A stretch of DNA of 64,000 bases from Apostichopus japonicus (Eukaryota > Echinodermata > Holothuroidea > Aspidochirotida > Stichopodidae). Shown here one piece after another: positions 10,861 to 23,416 of this stretch. The position numbers and the translations under genes were made by a program. Position 1 is the first letter of the stretch. Each line of letters begins with the position of its first letter. The stretch spans positions 1,796,001-1,860,000 of the forward strand of contig NC_092562.1 of assembly GCF_037975245.1 (NCBI RefSeq), written 5' to 3'. The notes under the pieces were generated by a model that was given only the letters and a program-made list of their open reading frames with translations, ran no database searches and was not told the origin of the DNA.

Positions 10861-10921
10861 GAGGAGTGGTAGGTGTGGGGGTGGGGTGGGTTGGGGTGGG
10901 GGTGGGGTGGGGTGGGGCGTA
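10861..10921 (+). repeat. (TGGGG)n minisatellite with quadruplex potential
   Basis: About ten runs of three to five G separated by T, GT or TT. The local G content is far above the surrounding AT-rich DNA, and the four-run quadruplex rule is met many times over. Confidence 0.85.
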
Positions 10922-11093
10922 GGGGTTAACTACAGCCAACTTCCTCTTCCTATGATTTGTTTTCAAATTGAACAGCGAATGTAGATGAAAATGTCAACTT
11001 TTGTGATTCTCGTTTTAGTGGTGAAGCAACCGAAATCTATTTAGATATTACGTATTTGCTATAAACATGGACACATTCCATATATACATACAA

Positions 11094-11117
11094 ATATATA
11101 TATATATATATATATAC
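11094..11117. repeat. (TA)n tract
   Basis: A short pure TA run preceded by 'catacaaa'. Confidence 0.9.
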
Positions 11118-11281
11118 ATGCAAATGCCCTGTGTGCTTTTGCGCTGTTGTTACATAGTCCGGACAACTTAATGGAAGTAGATTGTCTTTCACAATATCAT
11201 TGGCATGGAATCAATTCAATAAGTAATTGTGTTGCGTATACGACAGGTGAATACATGAGCTAATGAGCAGTGAAAAATCGG

Positions 11282-11308
11282 ACACACACACACACACACA
11301 CGCGCGCA
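11282..11308. repeat. (CA)n(CG)n microsatellite
   Basis: About ten CA dinucleotides followed by a short alternating CG run. Alternating purine-pyrimidine sequence of this kind can adopt Z-DNA. Confidence 0.9.
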
Positions 11309-14300
11309 CCCATGCACAAACATAGCCACATACGTATGAATTGACTGTGTTTTAGATTACAGGGGGTGTAGCGCGTTCAGAAAACATAACTACAGTATAA
11401 CGGACACCTATAGCTAATATGCGCCATATTCAGTACATTTGTTGTGTGTGACAAGACACATCATATGTGAAGTTTTGATAAATCCGGGAAACTCATTAAA
11501 TATGGGAAGGCTGTGACGTGGAGTGTTGTGCTGGGGAGGGGTACTCCAAGCAAATGCAAACGCAACCCAACTGTCTTAAAAATTACATATTTTTTAGTGT
11601 AGTCGTCTTTGCTTGTGATACCAGGCAATGTACTAAAGTCCCATAGCTTCGCAGTTCATTAGTTTATATATACAAGTTTCATTTCTGTCCCAAAATTTCC
11701 TTCAGCCCTTTTCATATTATGTCAAAAATATCCGAATAGTATTTTTGCGATAAATTCAAGTCTTGTTTTTGGTGAATATAAAACAGAAAGAAGGAAAGGA
11801 AATCGCCTTTCTATCAATGATAATCTAATAGTTATTATAGGTAATAGTTGCTGAAGGTTTGGGTCTCAAATCACCGTTAATCTTCTATTATGAAACCTAA
11901 AACATAACCAGATTTCAAAACAGATTCCAAATTCCATTCTGTCTTGTCACTTGAATCTTGTCTGTCCGTAAACTTTGCCCGAGATAAAAAAAAAAAAAAA
12001 AAAATGTTTGCCAAAAAGTGGGTTGTCATGCACCCCTAGGACAGCAAAATACAGTGTCGAGGGAAGAGAATTCTGTTGTAACCATGGTAAATGCAAGCTC
12101 ATGAGGGAATCAATACCCCCGTTACAAAAAAAGTCGAACTTTTAATGGCTGTCAATTTGCATTAAAAAGACTTTTGAGAAGAGCATCATATACAGTTTTT
12201 GTTCAATGACAACAAAATTCATAAATTATGAAAGCATAACAACTTTCATCAGCACTGGTTTTCTCCAGTTTTTTAACGTATCTCCTCGCTCATCTCTCCC
12301 TGCTGGACACAAAACGATGATTTTAATTGAAGAATTATTTTATGATATCTAAACGCTGAAAAGGTTTCCACTAAGATGATTCAAATGAGATCCCTTACAA
12401 GCATGAATGAGATACGTTTCATGGAATCAGGTGCATGTTTAATTTGATTAATGACTTGAGTTAAACAATGAATGAATTATTGAATGAATATTCTAGCCAT
12501 GCTCGTGCAAAGTGTTCAAGGGGAAATCCCAACCGCCAAGCTCCTTGCAACGATAACTTTTTGAATATGGAAGTTTGATTTCTATTATTATCGTCTGTTT
12601 ACTTACTGGTGTACGTTAAGAGATTAGATGTTGTTGTTCTGCAGCACCCTTACTCAAACATACAAGCAGTTTACAACACCTCTTCAAACTGTTTTTTCCC
12701 CCTGCAGTGCAGGAATATTTTATTGTCTATTTCTATAACACTCCCGAATTGAGTATGACTATAGTGGAAATAAGTCAGAAGTTTAGACACTATATAATAG
12801 AAAACGTTATATACTGAGAATGTTAATCCACTTTTGAAGTTTAAACCAACTTAAACAAGTTATTTTATATATTGTCTTCTTCGTTTATAAAAAGGGAAAA
12901 AAGTCACATATTTGGAGAAAGGTGAAAGGCAGGCTCATTGTTTTTTCTGCAGGTGTATCTTATCATTTCTTAATCACGACACCTGTCGATGCCGAAACCT
13001 ATAAAAACCTGGTCATTAAAATTGAACCAAGTGAATAAGTCACAACGAAACTCTAGAGAGGTTTTGAGTAAACGATAATAAAAAAAATAAAGAAACTAAG
13101 CCGCAAATATATTTCACCATATTTTCCATTTTTTTCGACCATTCTTTCTTTCTGTTTGTCGTTCTTCGTCTTTCGTTTCTTTTGTAACTAAACAGTTTTA
13201 TCAAAGGAATTATAGATGATCGTTAATTTTGATTTTAAAGTAGACAAAATGGCGGTTTCTTGATTCTCCTGTGTGATAACACTAACGTGTAATGACAATG
13301 GAATGTAGTGACGAACGTCCCATGTTGAATATAATTGTCAAACTGTTCACCTCATATCCAAAGTACAGAGTCACAGGCCCGCTGCATGTCGTTTTCTCGT
13401 TTTGTGCGCGTGCGTGCGTGCGTGGGTGGTTGCATGTGTATAAGTATGCGTGTATGTGTGAGAGTTTTCTTATAATATGAAATAAGACTATTTTAATATA
13501 TTTTCCAATCATTTAGAGCAAAAGTTGACCATTATTAAAAAAAATATATATTTAGATAATTCAGGTTTTCTTTGTAAATTTTCATATTCTTAAGTATATT
13601 CAATGTATAAGTTGAAGAGAATTTTCTTGTTATGTTGGACGTCCTTATAAAGAGAGCGCAACGTAAGTTAGTCTTATCGTGGAAGTAGTACTCTGTTAAG
13701 GTCACACTTCCATGGTCTTACAGCGCGCCATATGAGCCCGGGATCTCAGGCATGACGTCAACATCGAGGCCTATGACTTTATATTTTTAAGGCTATAACA
13801 TCAACTTAGTTATACAGTAGGTTGGTAGTGAGAGGGGAGGGAGGGGGGGGGGTATTACCTGCAGAATAACTATTTGAATTCAGCCAAATGTTACTTCAAC
13901 TTGATTCTGTATAATTATTTATGTCATGGTACTAAAGAATACCATCACTGCACTATCAATGAACGTTAGTTACACGGTTGCCTGCTAGCCTACTGTAATC
14001 GATATAGTTTGGTACGTGCCTATGTAATGGTATTGTAGAAGGCTAGGCTGACGCTGCAGATGTGACGTCATACATGAATTCACGGCTTACATGGCGTGCC
14101 ATGGCCTTACATACGTTCGTTACAGCATAGACATACCACCTTTCGTTATAGCCTATCTTGTCACATACATATATACCAGGAATTCGTTTTAGGTCCCATT
14201 AATACCCCACCCCAGCCCGCCCCACACATACTCTCGTACCCCTCCCATCCAATGGGAGTATTAATTGTAGGTAGGCCCCAGCAGTTACAGTTAAAGAGGA

Positions 14301-14665
14301 AATATCGGCTGAAGTGTTCAGAAAGATTAATGAAGGAGCATCGATATAAATACGTCTGAAAAACGCTGTATCGAGTAAAAGAAAATCCAAATTGATCACC
14401 AATAATTAATTCATTTCCATAACTTTAACGCAACCTCCAGAGCACTTTCACTCATTAATACATTAAATTTATGTTTGTTTTTCCTTACACCATCCCCATC
14501 ATCATGCCATGTATGGAAAAATTCAGTATAATTTCAGACAGTCAAATGTATGTGTCTTTTAAAAAAATCTGTGCTCAAATTTATTAGGTATATAATACTA
14601 TTAACACTGATGACCTTCAATGTGCATATGTATTGATATAAGTCTTTCTCAATACTTTCTCAATA

Positions 14666-14667
<2 letters not shown>
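11309..14667. other. Long non-coding stretch, no gene seen
   Basis: Contains an A run at about 11986-12004, an alternating GCGT patch at 13405-13425 and a G run at about 13841-13852. ORFs are at most 87 codons and show no domain. 'tgacgtca' occurs near 13755 and 14061, but single palindromic octamers in this much DNA are not evidence of regulation. Confidence 0.55.

Positions 14668-14696
<29 letters not shown>
14668..14696. repeat. (TA)n tract
   Basis: A pure TA run following 'caatacc'. Confidence 0.93.
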
Positions 14697-14700
<4 letters not shown>

Positions 14701-14794
14701 GATTATCGTAATTAATCAAGGATGATAGAGTTACGGTACTTGTACAGATCCCTCTCTCTGTACTTTTAGATTGGAAGTTCTACTGTTGGCAGAT

Positions 14795-14833
14795 AATATA
14801 TATATATATAAATATATAGATATATATATATAA

Positions 14834-14883
<50 letters not shown>
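14795..14883. repeat. (TA)n / (TATAAA)n microsatellite
   Basis: Interrupted by 'aaatatata' and 'agatatata' variants in the left half, purer in the right half. Confidence 0.96.
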
Positions 14884-14886
<3 letters not shown>

Positions 14887-15099
14887 GCGTCTATATCAAT
14901 TACCTGTCATACACCGTAACATAAAACTATATCTAAAAGGTTGCAATGATACTCATCGCGACATTATTGTGTTTATATCTTCATAGTAAAGACGTAGCGA
15001 TCATAGCTATATATATATCATAATGTAGGGAAAATTTATTTCAAGATCAACTTGTTTGTAAATAAATCAATATGAAACCAAACGCTATATATAAGAGCT

Positions 15100-15155
15100 A
15101 TATATATATATATATATATAAATATATATATGTATATATATATATAAATAAATAT

Positions 15156-15202
<47 letters not shown>
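15100..15202. repeat. Interrupted (TA)n microsatellite
   Basis: TA repeats with AAAT and GT interruptions, ending in a 'gtatgtgtgtgcgtg' edge. A further small TA patch lies at 15007-15018. Confidence 0.96.
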
Positions 15203-15207
<5 letters not shown>

Positions 15208-15708
15208 CGTGTATACATATGTGTGTATAAGTAAACGTTGGCGCTGACAGCCGAATTTGAACGATACAGGATAAGGAAATATATAGCACGAAACTGTCAT
15301 TTGGGCAGCTACCGAGAATGAATCAGAACACATAAATTACTGGATTCTGTAGTGCAGTGATCCCCTGCATTAATTATGGTTTTTTTTTTTATTTGTCAAC
15401 AAGCTTTGAGTATTTCAAAAGGCTCTTGAGGTTTTACTACGAACCTCTCATTTTCTAAACTTAAAAAGATAAGTATAAAAGTTACATAAAAAGCACGAAT
15501 GGGTAACCTGTATGAAGTGCAAACTAATTTTATGGGTATAAGAGACTAGTTTAAAATATGTAGAAATATGTACCTTTTTTCCCCCAATGATTTTTAGATG
15601 ATGTTTTGTTTTATTAACCAAATAAAAATCAAAATGTACTTACTAAAAACTGCGAGGCTAAAGTGTTGTAGTTAATTTCGAGTCAGTTTAAACAAAGGCA
15701 TTTAATAA
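15203..15708. other. Non-coding, nothing recognised
   Basis: AT-rich unique-looking sequence with a T run at about 15380-15390 and no ORF or repeat of note. Confidence 0.5.
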
Positions 15709-15821
<113 letters not shown>

Positions 15822-16126
15822 TTGAAATCGTAATGAGTTGGAAAATCAAGGACAGTGCAAAAACTTCCAGCCTCCACCGGGATTCGAACCCGGGCCTCCC
15901 GCTTTGTACGCGGACACCCTAACCACTAGGCTATGGACGCTGTTTGTATGTCCAGAGGTTCGAAACCGGTAAGGAAGGTCGTTATTCCACTGTAGGCGTT
16001 TGTCACCTGTAACGAACAATACTAGTGCTGTTTTTGGTGACATATTTTGCCTTACTCTAGAGATCAAACATGATGCTAACCAACTCGAAAATCATTTGTG
16101 ATTCCTAAAGCCGGATCTCGAAATCT
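15822..16126 (-). mobile_element. tRNA-like SINE, family 1, copy E (near full length, best preserved)
   Basis: On the minus strand the head starts near 'tttcgagatccggcttta', the tRNA-like domain occupies 15870-15940 and the tail ends 'cattacgatttcaa' before TA. The A box region 'tagcctagtggttaggg' and B box 'ggttcgaatcc' are intact. The tRNA-like part pairs well: T stem CCGGG/CCCGG, anticodon stem TCCGC/GCGGG, and acceptor 'gcgtcca' against 'tggaggc' with one mismatch. The closest general match from memory is tRNA-Glu/Asp-type. Head and tail agree with copy B along about 300 bp, which sets the element length. Confidence 0.92.
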
Positions 16127-17082
16127 CTTATATACATTAGAAAATATGTTTCTTGGCACAGGGAGTGATGACATTTCGGCAAAAACCTAACGGATTGTTT
16201 AAAAAACCTATTAACAAACTTACATTAATTTTTTGGATATAAAAGCATTTCTGGTTTTGACTGAGGGGATATTTCCCAATGTTTCTAACAACATAGATAC
16301 CATTAGTTACATTCAGGGGGTATCCAATACTATGCGTGAATCATAAAATAGCCGTATAGTCAAGAATGATAATACAAAGTTTTACAACTGATCACAAAAG
16401 TGTTATTTCAAGTTCAATTATATTTTGGATGAAGTGGAATAAAGCAATTTATGCTCAAAAAAAATTGTGTATCACTTTTTTTTTTTTTTTTTAGCCTGCT
16501 CTTTAGTTTGTTTTTGGTTCACTTCGCGTGTATATTGTTGAGTTGTCAGGTTATACAACAACTTCCTAATATGTAAACAAAGTCACTATTGTGTTATCCA
16601 ACACTGGTTGTGTACATCAAAGAACATAAACAACCAGTTTCCTGTATGCCACCAAGCTTACGTCCGTATTTTCTCCGGACATTCTTTCTATGGTTTTTTT
16701 GTGGGGAGGCATGGGGGTGTGGGGGAGGTTGCTGAGTGACTTTACAACTTGCTAAAAAGAATAAATTCCGGATTTTTTAAGGTAGTTCCAGCAAAGTTGT
16801 ATTCAATCAAAATGGACGAATTAAAAAAAGGAAAATACTGTTCCGATTTAATCATCTAGCAACTCAAATTTAAGCAAAGAAAGTCAACTTGTCCATAGTA
16901 AAAGGTCCTCAACCATTCTGATCCTATATTGAAATTTTTGAATTTCAAATTTCTAACCCTTTCGAAGTAAGTTTGGACCTCTCAAGTTAGACCCTCCCCC
17001 CCCCCTCCCCACATCCCAAGACCGGGACAACTTGTCTTTCTTGAGATAAAATACGGTAACCCTACACCAATTGGCTATTACT
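16127..17082. other. Non-coding, nothing recognised
   Basis: AT-rich with a T run at about 16476-16491, a G-rich patch near 16703-16731 and a C run at about 16985-16997. No gene seen. Confidence 0.55.
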
Positions 17083-17173
17083 GGGAGAGGGGAGAGGGGA
17101 GAGGGGACAGGGGACAGGGGACAGGGGAGAGGGGACAGAGGACAGGGGAGAGGGGACAGGGGACAGGGGAGAC
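17083..17173 (+). repeat. 7-bp G-rich minisatellite (GGGGAGA/GGGGACA)
   Basis: About thirteen 7-bp units, with the variants GGGGAGA and GGGGACA arranged in blocks. The plus strand carries a GGGG run in nearly every unit, so quadruplexes are possible along the whole array. ORFs reading through it give PCPLSPL-type repeats and are artefacts. Confidence 0.93.
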
Positions 17174-18329
17174 ACTTAAAGACGGAAACAGATTTATTCT
17201 CATGGTCTCGGTCGCTGAAAACAAGCGCAAAATTAAACGCAGAGTAAAGCCAACTTTCCATAACACTGTAATGCTGCACTTTGTATTGAATTTGTCAAAG
17301 CGTGATGTTATACTAATGACATTAACACAAACTGTTTGAAGAGGTGCAGAACTGGCTAAGGTGGGCGTACGTGACTGGCATATATAGCTATGCAGATCTC
17401 ATATAGTTGAATTGAAAGTTATATTCATGTTTTTTTTTTGTGTGTGTTGAGAATATTAAATGGGTTTGGAATAATATTTAGAGTTGTTAATACTTTCATC
17501 CCCGTGGTCTTAATGTCAGCTAAATATTAGTCAGATGATCAGCAGATTATCAGCATCGTCTGAATAAACACTTTGACAAGGAATCGTAACATGTCATATG
17601 AGCCTCAGTTTCCTTATGTTTTACAATGTTGTGGTTGGCTGCCATGGGTATAACACAAACAGTTGGCCTATAATTAAAGCAGACCGGTTGGCGTATCTTT
17701 TTCTTCTTCTTCTTTTATTTACCTTATCAAAATACCAGATAGTAAAAGTTGAAAGGTGATTGAAATCAAGGAAAGAATTACCAGCCTAAAGAGTTGTGTT
17801 CTTAAGGTAAAAATGTCAATAGAAATCCACCCAAACAGGAACGAAAGTTGCACTACAAGCAGGAAATGACCCATGACGGTAGTAGGCTGTTATTTACAAA
17901 AGGAACTCTTAAAAACGCTGTGGAAACCGAACCGAAATTTCATTCCCATGTAACGGTGACCACTGTAGCAACTCGTGGGTTCAGAGGAGGTTGTTTATAT
18001 TTCAATGAAAACAAAAGGAAAGATTACAAGTCATTTAGCTAATCTCTATTATTTTTACAAAGAGAAGAGAAGCGTTTCAAATCTTACTTTTCCGTCGAAA
18101 GAGCGTATTACTCAAAAAAAGAGGGCAGTATTTCAAAATCATCTGTATCAGTGACGGTACCATGACGAAAATCAAGGAAAGAGAGGCTGAAATAGTAGAT
18201 GTAGTGAAGCTAATCCATTAATCTCCTTTTCACAAAATCTTCAAAGCCTACCCCATCGCCACTTTCCCCACCTTCAGACTTCCCTTCTTTGATACAAATA
18301 CAAACACACACACACACGCACAAACACAT
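17174..18329. other. Non-coding, nothing recognised
   Basis: AT-rich sequence with a (TTC)n patch at 17699-17715 and a (CA)n run at about 18301-18318. A 64-codon ORF at 17848-18042 has no recognisable domain. Confidence 0.55.
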
Positions 18330-18360
<31 letters not shown>

Positions 18361-18364
18361 TAAA

Positions 18365-18435
<71 letters not shown>
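18330..18435. repeat. (TA)n microsatellite with (GATATA)n edge
   Basis: Two TA blocks separated by 'aattaaaatca', ending in three 'gatata' units. Preceded by a short CA run. Confidence 0.97.
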
Positions 18436-20958
18436 ATTTAACAAGTGAACGCTGTTCTTAGACATAATGGGCAAGTTAAGATTGCGCTACGGTGCCCCTC
18501 CCCTCCCCACCCCCACCCCGGCTCTATCTTCTCTCATGATGACACAACATTACCAAGGAATTCGACCAAGGAAAGAAAATCATATTAAGTACTCAATTGT
18601 TACAACATTTTACTTATTTGTAGATTCCGAAACGGCTTTCCAAGCCATCCTGTCTCTCACCACCCCCCCCCCATCCGCCCCATCCCCACATACACACTCG
18701 GTTGTGATATGCTTATCATGACACACTATTGATTGCACTAGCCACCATGGAATGCGTTATTCACCTTTTATATTTGAAGTACACTTTCAGATAACTCAGT
18801 CACATGTAAATGTAGGTTTGTATTTCGTGACCATTTTGAAGGAGCCATAGTCTCCTATTAATATTGTCAGTGGATATTCTAGATTGAGAAATTTCGTTAG
18901 GCCCTTCATTAAGATCATCAGTATTGAAACACAAATTTTAGCATTCTAAAAAAAAAAAAAAAAAATTGCTTTCTGACCTTTTTCAAGTTATTCCCCAGAC
19001 ATTGAGGAGTGAATGAACAGACTTTGAGAGTGGAATCAAAGTTCATTTTATAGTACATAAGTGACCATTATCTGTCATTCTAGCATATCTGATGACGTAG
19101 AGAAGAATGGGGAAGGGGGGGGGGTGATGTAGGAGGAATGCAAAAACATGAAGCAGGAATAAATATTGTTGCATGCTTATCGTGAAAAATGTCACACATC
19201 TCTCCTCTCCCCATTCACCATTCACCCTACACGCAACCCTCTTCCCTGCAGAGGCGACGGAGTCGGAGGCGCTGCGGAGGTGGAGGGGGGGGGGGAGGGG
19301 AGGGTAGGGCACTGGAAGCACGTTCTCCCAGTTTTATGAAAAATCAATAGTGTCCCTTTTCATAAAAAAGAAATGCCCATGTGTTTTAACAAGTATTTTT
19401 GACGAATTTGGGTATTTTAAAAAGTTGCCCTTTTGTTGTGTCAAAAAGTTGCCCTTTTGTTACAGAATTGTATGTTATTCAATACTGGTGTAATGAAAAA
19501 GTGCCTCGTTTATGAAAAACTAAGAGAAAACGTAATTAAGAAACCATTTGTCGAAAACAAATAAACCTTAAAATACTGGAATTAGTCTCCACGGAAAGTA
19601 AAGAGGATCCATTTTTGGGGGGAATGTTTTCAGGTAACTTTATGGTTTACCTTCTCAAATAAAAATCACACCACCTGCCCTCTCGAGGTTTTTTACCCCC
19701 TCACCCTCACCCACCCCCCCATCCTCACCCTTCCCTACCACCACGAATGAAACCTCTTCGGCTGCCCTTGGTTTTCCCTCTTTCTTCACGAAGGCGTGAT
19801 TCAAGTTGCTCACAATACGTATCTACCGTACTGCATAGAGTTCAGTGTTGTATTTGGCAACCGAAGCCATATCTGTGCATGCCGAAACATTTTCCACTTT
19901 TCGAGGTTGAGCGAGGTTGCCCTCATCACCCCCTCCCCCCTCTCACCGCCCACAATAGAATATCTTCTTTTCCGCGAGTCTAGTTTGTGAATTTGTTAAA
20001 AAGTTCGATAACATAGTGACAAAAAATCCAATCAAAATTCAGTCGTTTAGGTCGACTATATCAAGCTGTATTTGAATGAAAAGATTAAGTGTATTTGTGT
20101 TATTATAAGAAGATAATGTTACACAAATCTTTATTTTGTTTTGGTAGTTTGTAATAAATAGAATATATTAATCAGCATATTAGTAATATCATAAGCTAAC
20201 CTCTTGATTACAACATAAAGAAAGTGAGAAAACATGAGGAAAAGGCTTGGCTTGCCACATCGCATACATAATGTATTGGATATTGGACACGCTTCAACAT
20301 GTCCTATCAAATGCTAAACTAATACCAAGAATTATTGTATAAGTAACACTGATTTCGCGTGTTAAGCTTCTGAAGTTGCTTGTTTTTTTTTTTTTTATCT
20401 ATTTTGGGTTACTAAAAACAATGAACCTATTGTATATATATTCATCTTAATTTCAATAAACAATTATTAATATTGCTGCTTTAGTATTACACTGGTTCAG
20501 TTTCTCACACGTTATCTGTTTTCATTTTGTCTACTGTTTAGAGTTCATATATATCAAATTCACATATGATATAGCGTTTGTTTGTTTGGGAGGCATTGTT
20601 GGCAAAACTCCAGTTGGCGTTCAACTTCTCTATCAACTTCTGAGGGTTAAAAATACTGCTGTGTTAGCGAATAATACTGGTTAACCGTACATGCGGTACA
20701 TACAGACCGTATCATTGATTAAACGACGATATCTCAATGTAACTGCATGAGTTGGAATATATTCTAATAAATGTTAGAATAGAAAATCAAAAAGTTTAAT
20801 ACAAAACAAAATTTTAATTACATATTAGAATTTTTTTGGACCATGCACCATATACAGGAGGTTTCCTGTATATTTCCATCAAATTAACGTAACCTGGGAA
20901 TAAGGTGCTGGAAAATAAAATATAACTTGCAGTTTGTATTGGACTTTTCTGTTCTGAT

Positions 20959-20960
<2 letters not shown>
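18436..20960. other. Long non-coding stretch with C and G runs
   Basis: Contains C-rich blocks at 18495-18522 and 18659-18685, an A run at 18949-18964 and G runs near 19115 and 19285. C-rich patches lie at about 19710-19725 and 19927-19940, and a T run at 20383-20395. ORFs up to 92 codons overlap the G/C-rich patches and show no domain. Confidence 0.55.
19417..19461 (+). repeat. Direct duplication of about 21 bp
   Basis: 'aaaaagttgcccttttgtt' occurs twice in a row, separated by 'gtgtc'. It is a small local tandem duplication with no other copies noticed. Confidence 0.85.
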
Positions 20961-21024
<64 letters not shown>

Positions 21025-21245
21025 TTATAAATATATATATATATCTATCTATATATATATATATATATTTTATATATATATCTATCTATATATATATATA
21101 GATATATATATATATTTATATATAAATATATATATGTATAGATACATATATAGATATATATATATTTATATATATAGATATATATATATATATATAGATA
21201 TATATATATATATAGATATATATATATATATAGATATATATATAG
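20961..21245. repeat. Largest (TA)n microsatellite, with TATC/GATA variants
   Basis: About 285 bp of TA with AAAT, TATC and GATA variants. Toward the right end GATA variants recur at about 21177, 21197, 21215 and 21233, giving an 18-20 bp higher-order unit. ORFs reading Tyr-Ile repeats here are artefacts. Confidence 0.97.
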
Positions 21246-23295
21246 GAAAGGAAATGAAAGGATATGTGTGCGTGTGTATATATACATAGAAATAATATTA
21301 AGTAAATATTAGTTCTAAACTGATTAATATTGGCAAATACGAAATTAACCTATGCAAAAAGAATATTCTCATCTCCTTTTTGTTTTATATTGTTTTAAAT
21401 AAATATTTACAAACATTCTTAGTTCATTAGCCAGACTATATGTCTATACCTACGTACCTACCTACTTTACATTATTACGACTATAGACCCCATATACCAT
21501 CTGTGCACGAGTCACGTGACCTCCCGTTTTGATTGAAGGGTGCCCGTCAGTCCAACACCCATACTATCTAGAACTACAGCTATAAAAAAAATCGATGCAA
21601 ATTAGTAAACAACTTCCGCTCCGATTAACCGCTCAATTGGGTTCTTACACACGTTAAAGACCACAGATCAATCCCTGAGAACAAATCCTTATGCTACAAA
21701 ACTGTCCTACTGACTTACCCCTACTGTCTTTAAGAATAAAACAAAACAGAAAGGACGAAAGATAAAAGAAAGAAAAAAAAAGCGACAGCAAACGGAGACA
21801 AGAAAAAGGAGGGGAAGAAAAGCTAGCCTTTTGAATTTTACAAGGCCCCGTAGCTGCTAAGCCTCGTCACCTTGCGACAAGAGAAAAGGCCCGAAGCTGA
21901 GTTGACACAAAGTATTAAGATAATAGGTACGAATAATCTCGCGTTAACTGCTCGTATTGTTCACGATATGATTTTCTATTATACGTGTCCTATTTGCCAA
22001 GTCTCTTATTTCTTTTCATACTGTCTTACTTGCTTCTTCGCCTCGTTACCGTCGTTGTTTTGTGCTACCAAAACACTTTGTTTTAAGCCCAGAAAAAGAA
22101 AACGCTACAGCAGAAACGGTGGTAAAAGAGATGGAAGAATAGGATTGTCAGCTATTGTTAATGGAAAAAAAACCAGTATATGGGTAAAAGATAGGGGGGA
22201 AAAGGCGTGTTGTTGTTAAAAGGGAACATTGGTTTCAAACTCGTAATGGCGTGAAGGTAAATTCATCAATTCTTCGATTGACTGCTGAAGCATCGGCGAC
22301 CTAGATCTTTTGTCCTGGTTTACAAAAGATGTAATTGGCTCTACTATGAAAGGATAGAAAAGCCTAACCATGAAAAGGTGAGATAAGGACACCCTCAACC
22401 TTGGATTTATTTTCCTTATTATATTTCGGTTTTTTTTCTTCCTTTTATGAGGTTTCCTTCAAACACCCTTAGGAAAAGAAACATTTGTTCAGATAAGAGC
22501 AACTGTTATTTGAGACATGGTAGGCTGTACTATGGGTTGTTCAAAAATATTTAGGCTAATTTCGTTGTATACAAAAGAGTCGACTTTTGGTAACAATTGA
22601 GGGTATTTCTACGTCTTCGATAAAAAATGTATTGGTTAAGTAGACAAAGAATAAAGGTTATTGGGTGATGATAGGGGGTGAAGTGGAGGGGGGGGGGTGT
22701 TATCTGCAGAAGGTTGAAGGTCAATTTTCTTCATTCAATTTGATTTTCAAAGGTCTTAGAAGAAACCTGCAAGAAATATAATCCAGAGTTAATTACAGGT
22801 GATTGAATCGTTTTGCTTCATCGAACGCTTTTTTTCAAAAAGAAAATTAAGTTTGATTGTCTAGGCTAAAGATATAATCACCGCTTTAAATATATGTCTC
22901 AATGAACGCTGGGATTTTTAGCCTTGCGCTAAAAAACAGAAACGTTTCAGTTGCCGGAGAAATGTACTGAAAAAGTGTAAGAACCCAGTTTACATCTTTT
23001 TCGTACTATGTCATGTGCAAGAGATTCCTGGAGACGAATAACGCTCATCGAAATGTTTGTCAAATGCAGGTCTTCTTGAGAGATTTCACATGCTTTTTTA
23101 AAAGGAGAATGTTGAATTTTAATGCTTGCTAAATTATGCACAGACTTACCAAAGTAGAAGGAGTATGTATGTATTTATATTATCCTCCTGCAAGCAGGAA
23201 CTCGCGAAGAAGCCATCATTGACTTATCAAAGCCGCAAGCTGACCGAAGTCAGTCTCTTAAGATTCATATTTTAACGTCCATGATTATGAATTGT
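21246..23295. other. Non-coding stretch, no gene seen
   Basis: Includes a purine-rich segment (21740-21830) and a G run at about 22688-22698. The 115-codon ORF at 21872-22219 has Cys residues but no recognisable domain, and no splice or start context to support it. Confidence 0.5.
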
Positions 23296-23380
23296 CAACA
23301 ACTCTGTAACTGGACGACATACACAAATCGGGACCTTATGATTGAAAAGCACCGGTGTTAACCACTGAGCCAACACTCCT
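23296..23380 (-). mobile_element. tRNA-like SINE relic
   Basis: On the minus strand an A-box-like 'tggctcagtgg' is followed about 35 bp later by 'aaggtcccgatttg', which could be a decayed B box. This is the spacing of a tRNA-derived promoter. No acceptor stem or element tail is visible. It could be a third SINE family or a tRNA pseudogene. Confidence 0.5.
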
Positions 23381-23416
23381 TACAACATCAAGTACAACAT
23401 CAAGTACAACATCAAG
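23381..23416 (+). repeat. 12-bp direct repeat, three perfect copies
   Basis: 'tacaacatcaag' occurs at 23381, 23393 and 23405 without change. It lies directly at the 5' side (minus orientation) of the tRNA-like relic. Confidence 0.93.

Noticed and set aside
20927-21289. Tyr-Ile repeat ORFs here and at most other TA tracts
   Set aside because: TATA-type dinucleotide repeats read as Tyr-Ile in any frame. No protein.
21872-22219. 115-codon plus-strand ORF with several Cys and a basic stretch
   Set aside because: No domain, no signal or zinc-finger spacing, and no supporting context.
23381-23416. CRISPR-like short direct repeats (also 29329-29420)
   Set aside because: Units are contiguous 12-bp minisatellites without spacers, in eukaryotic DNA.
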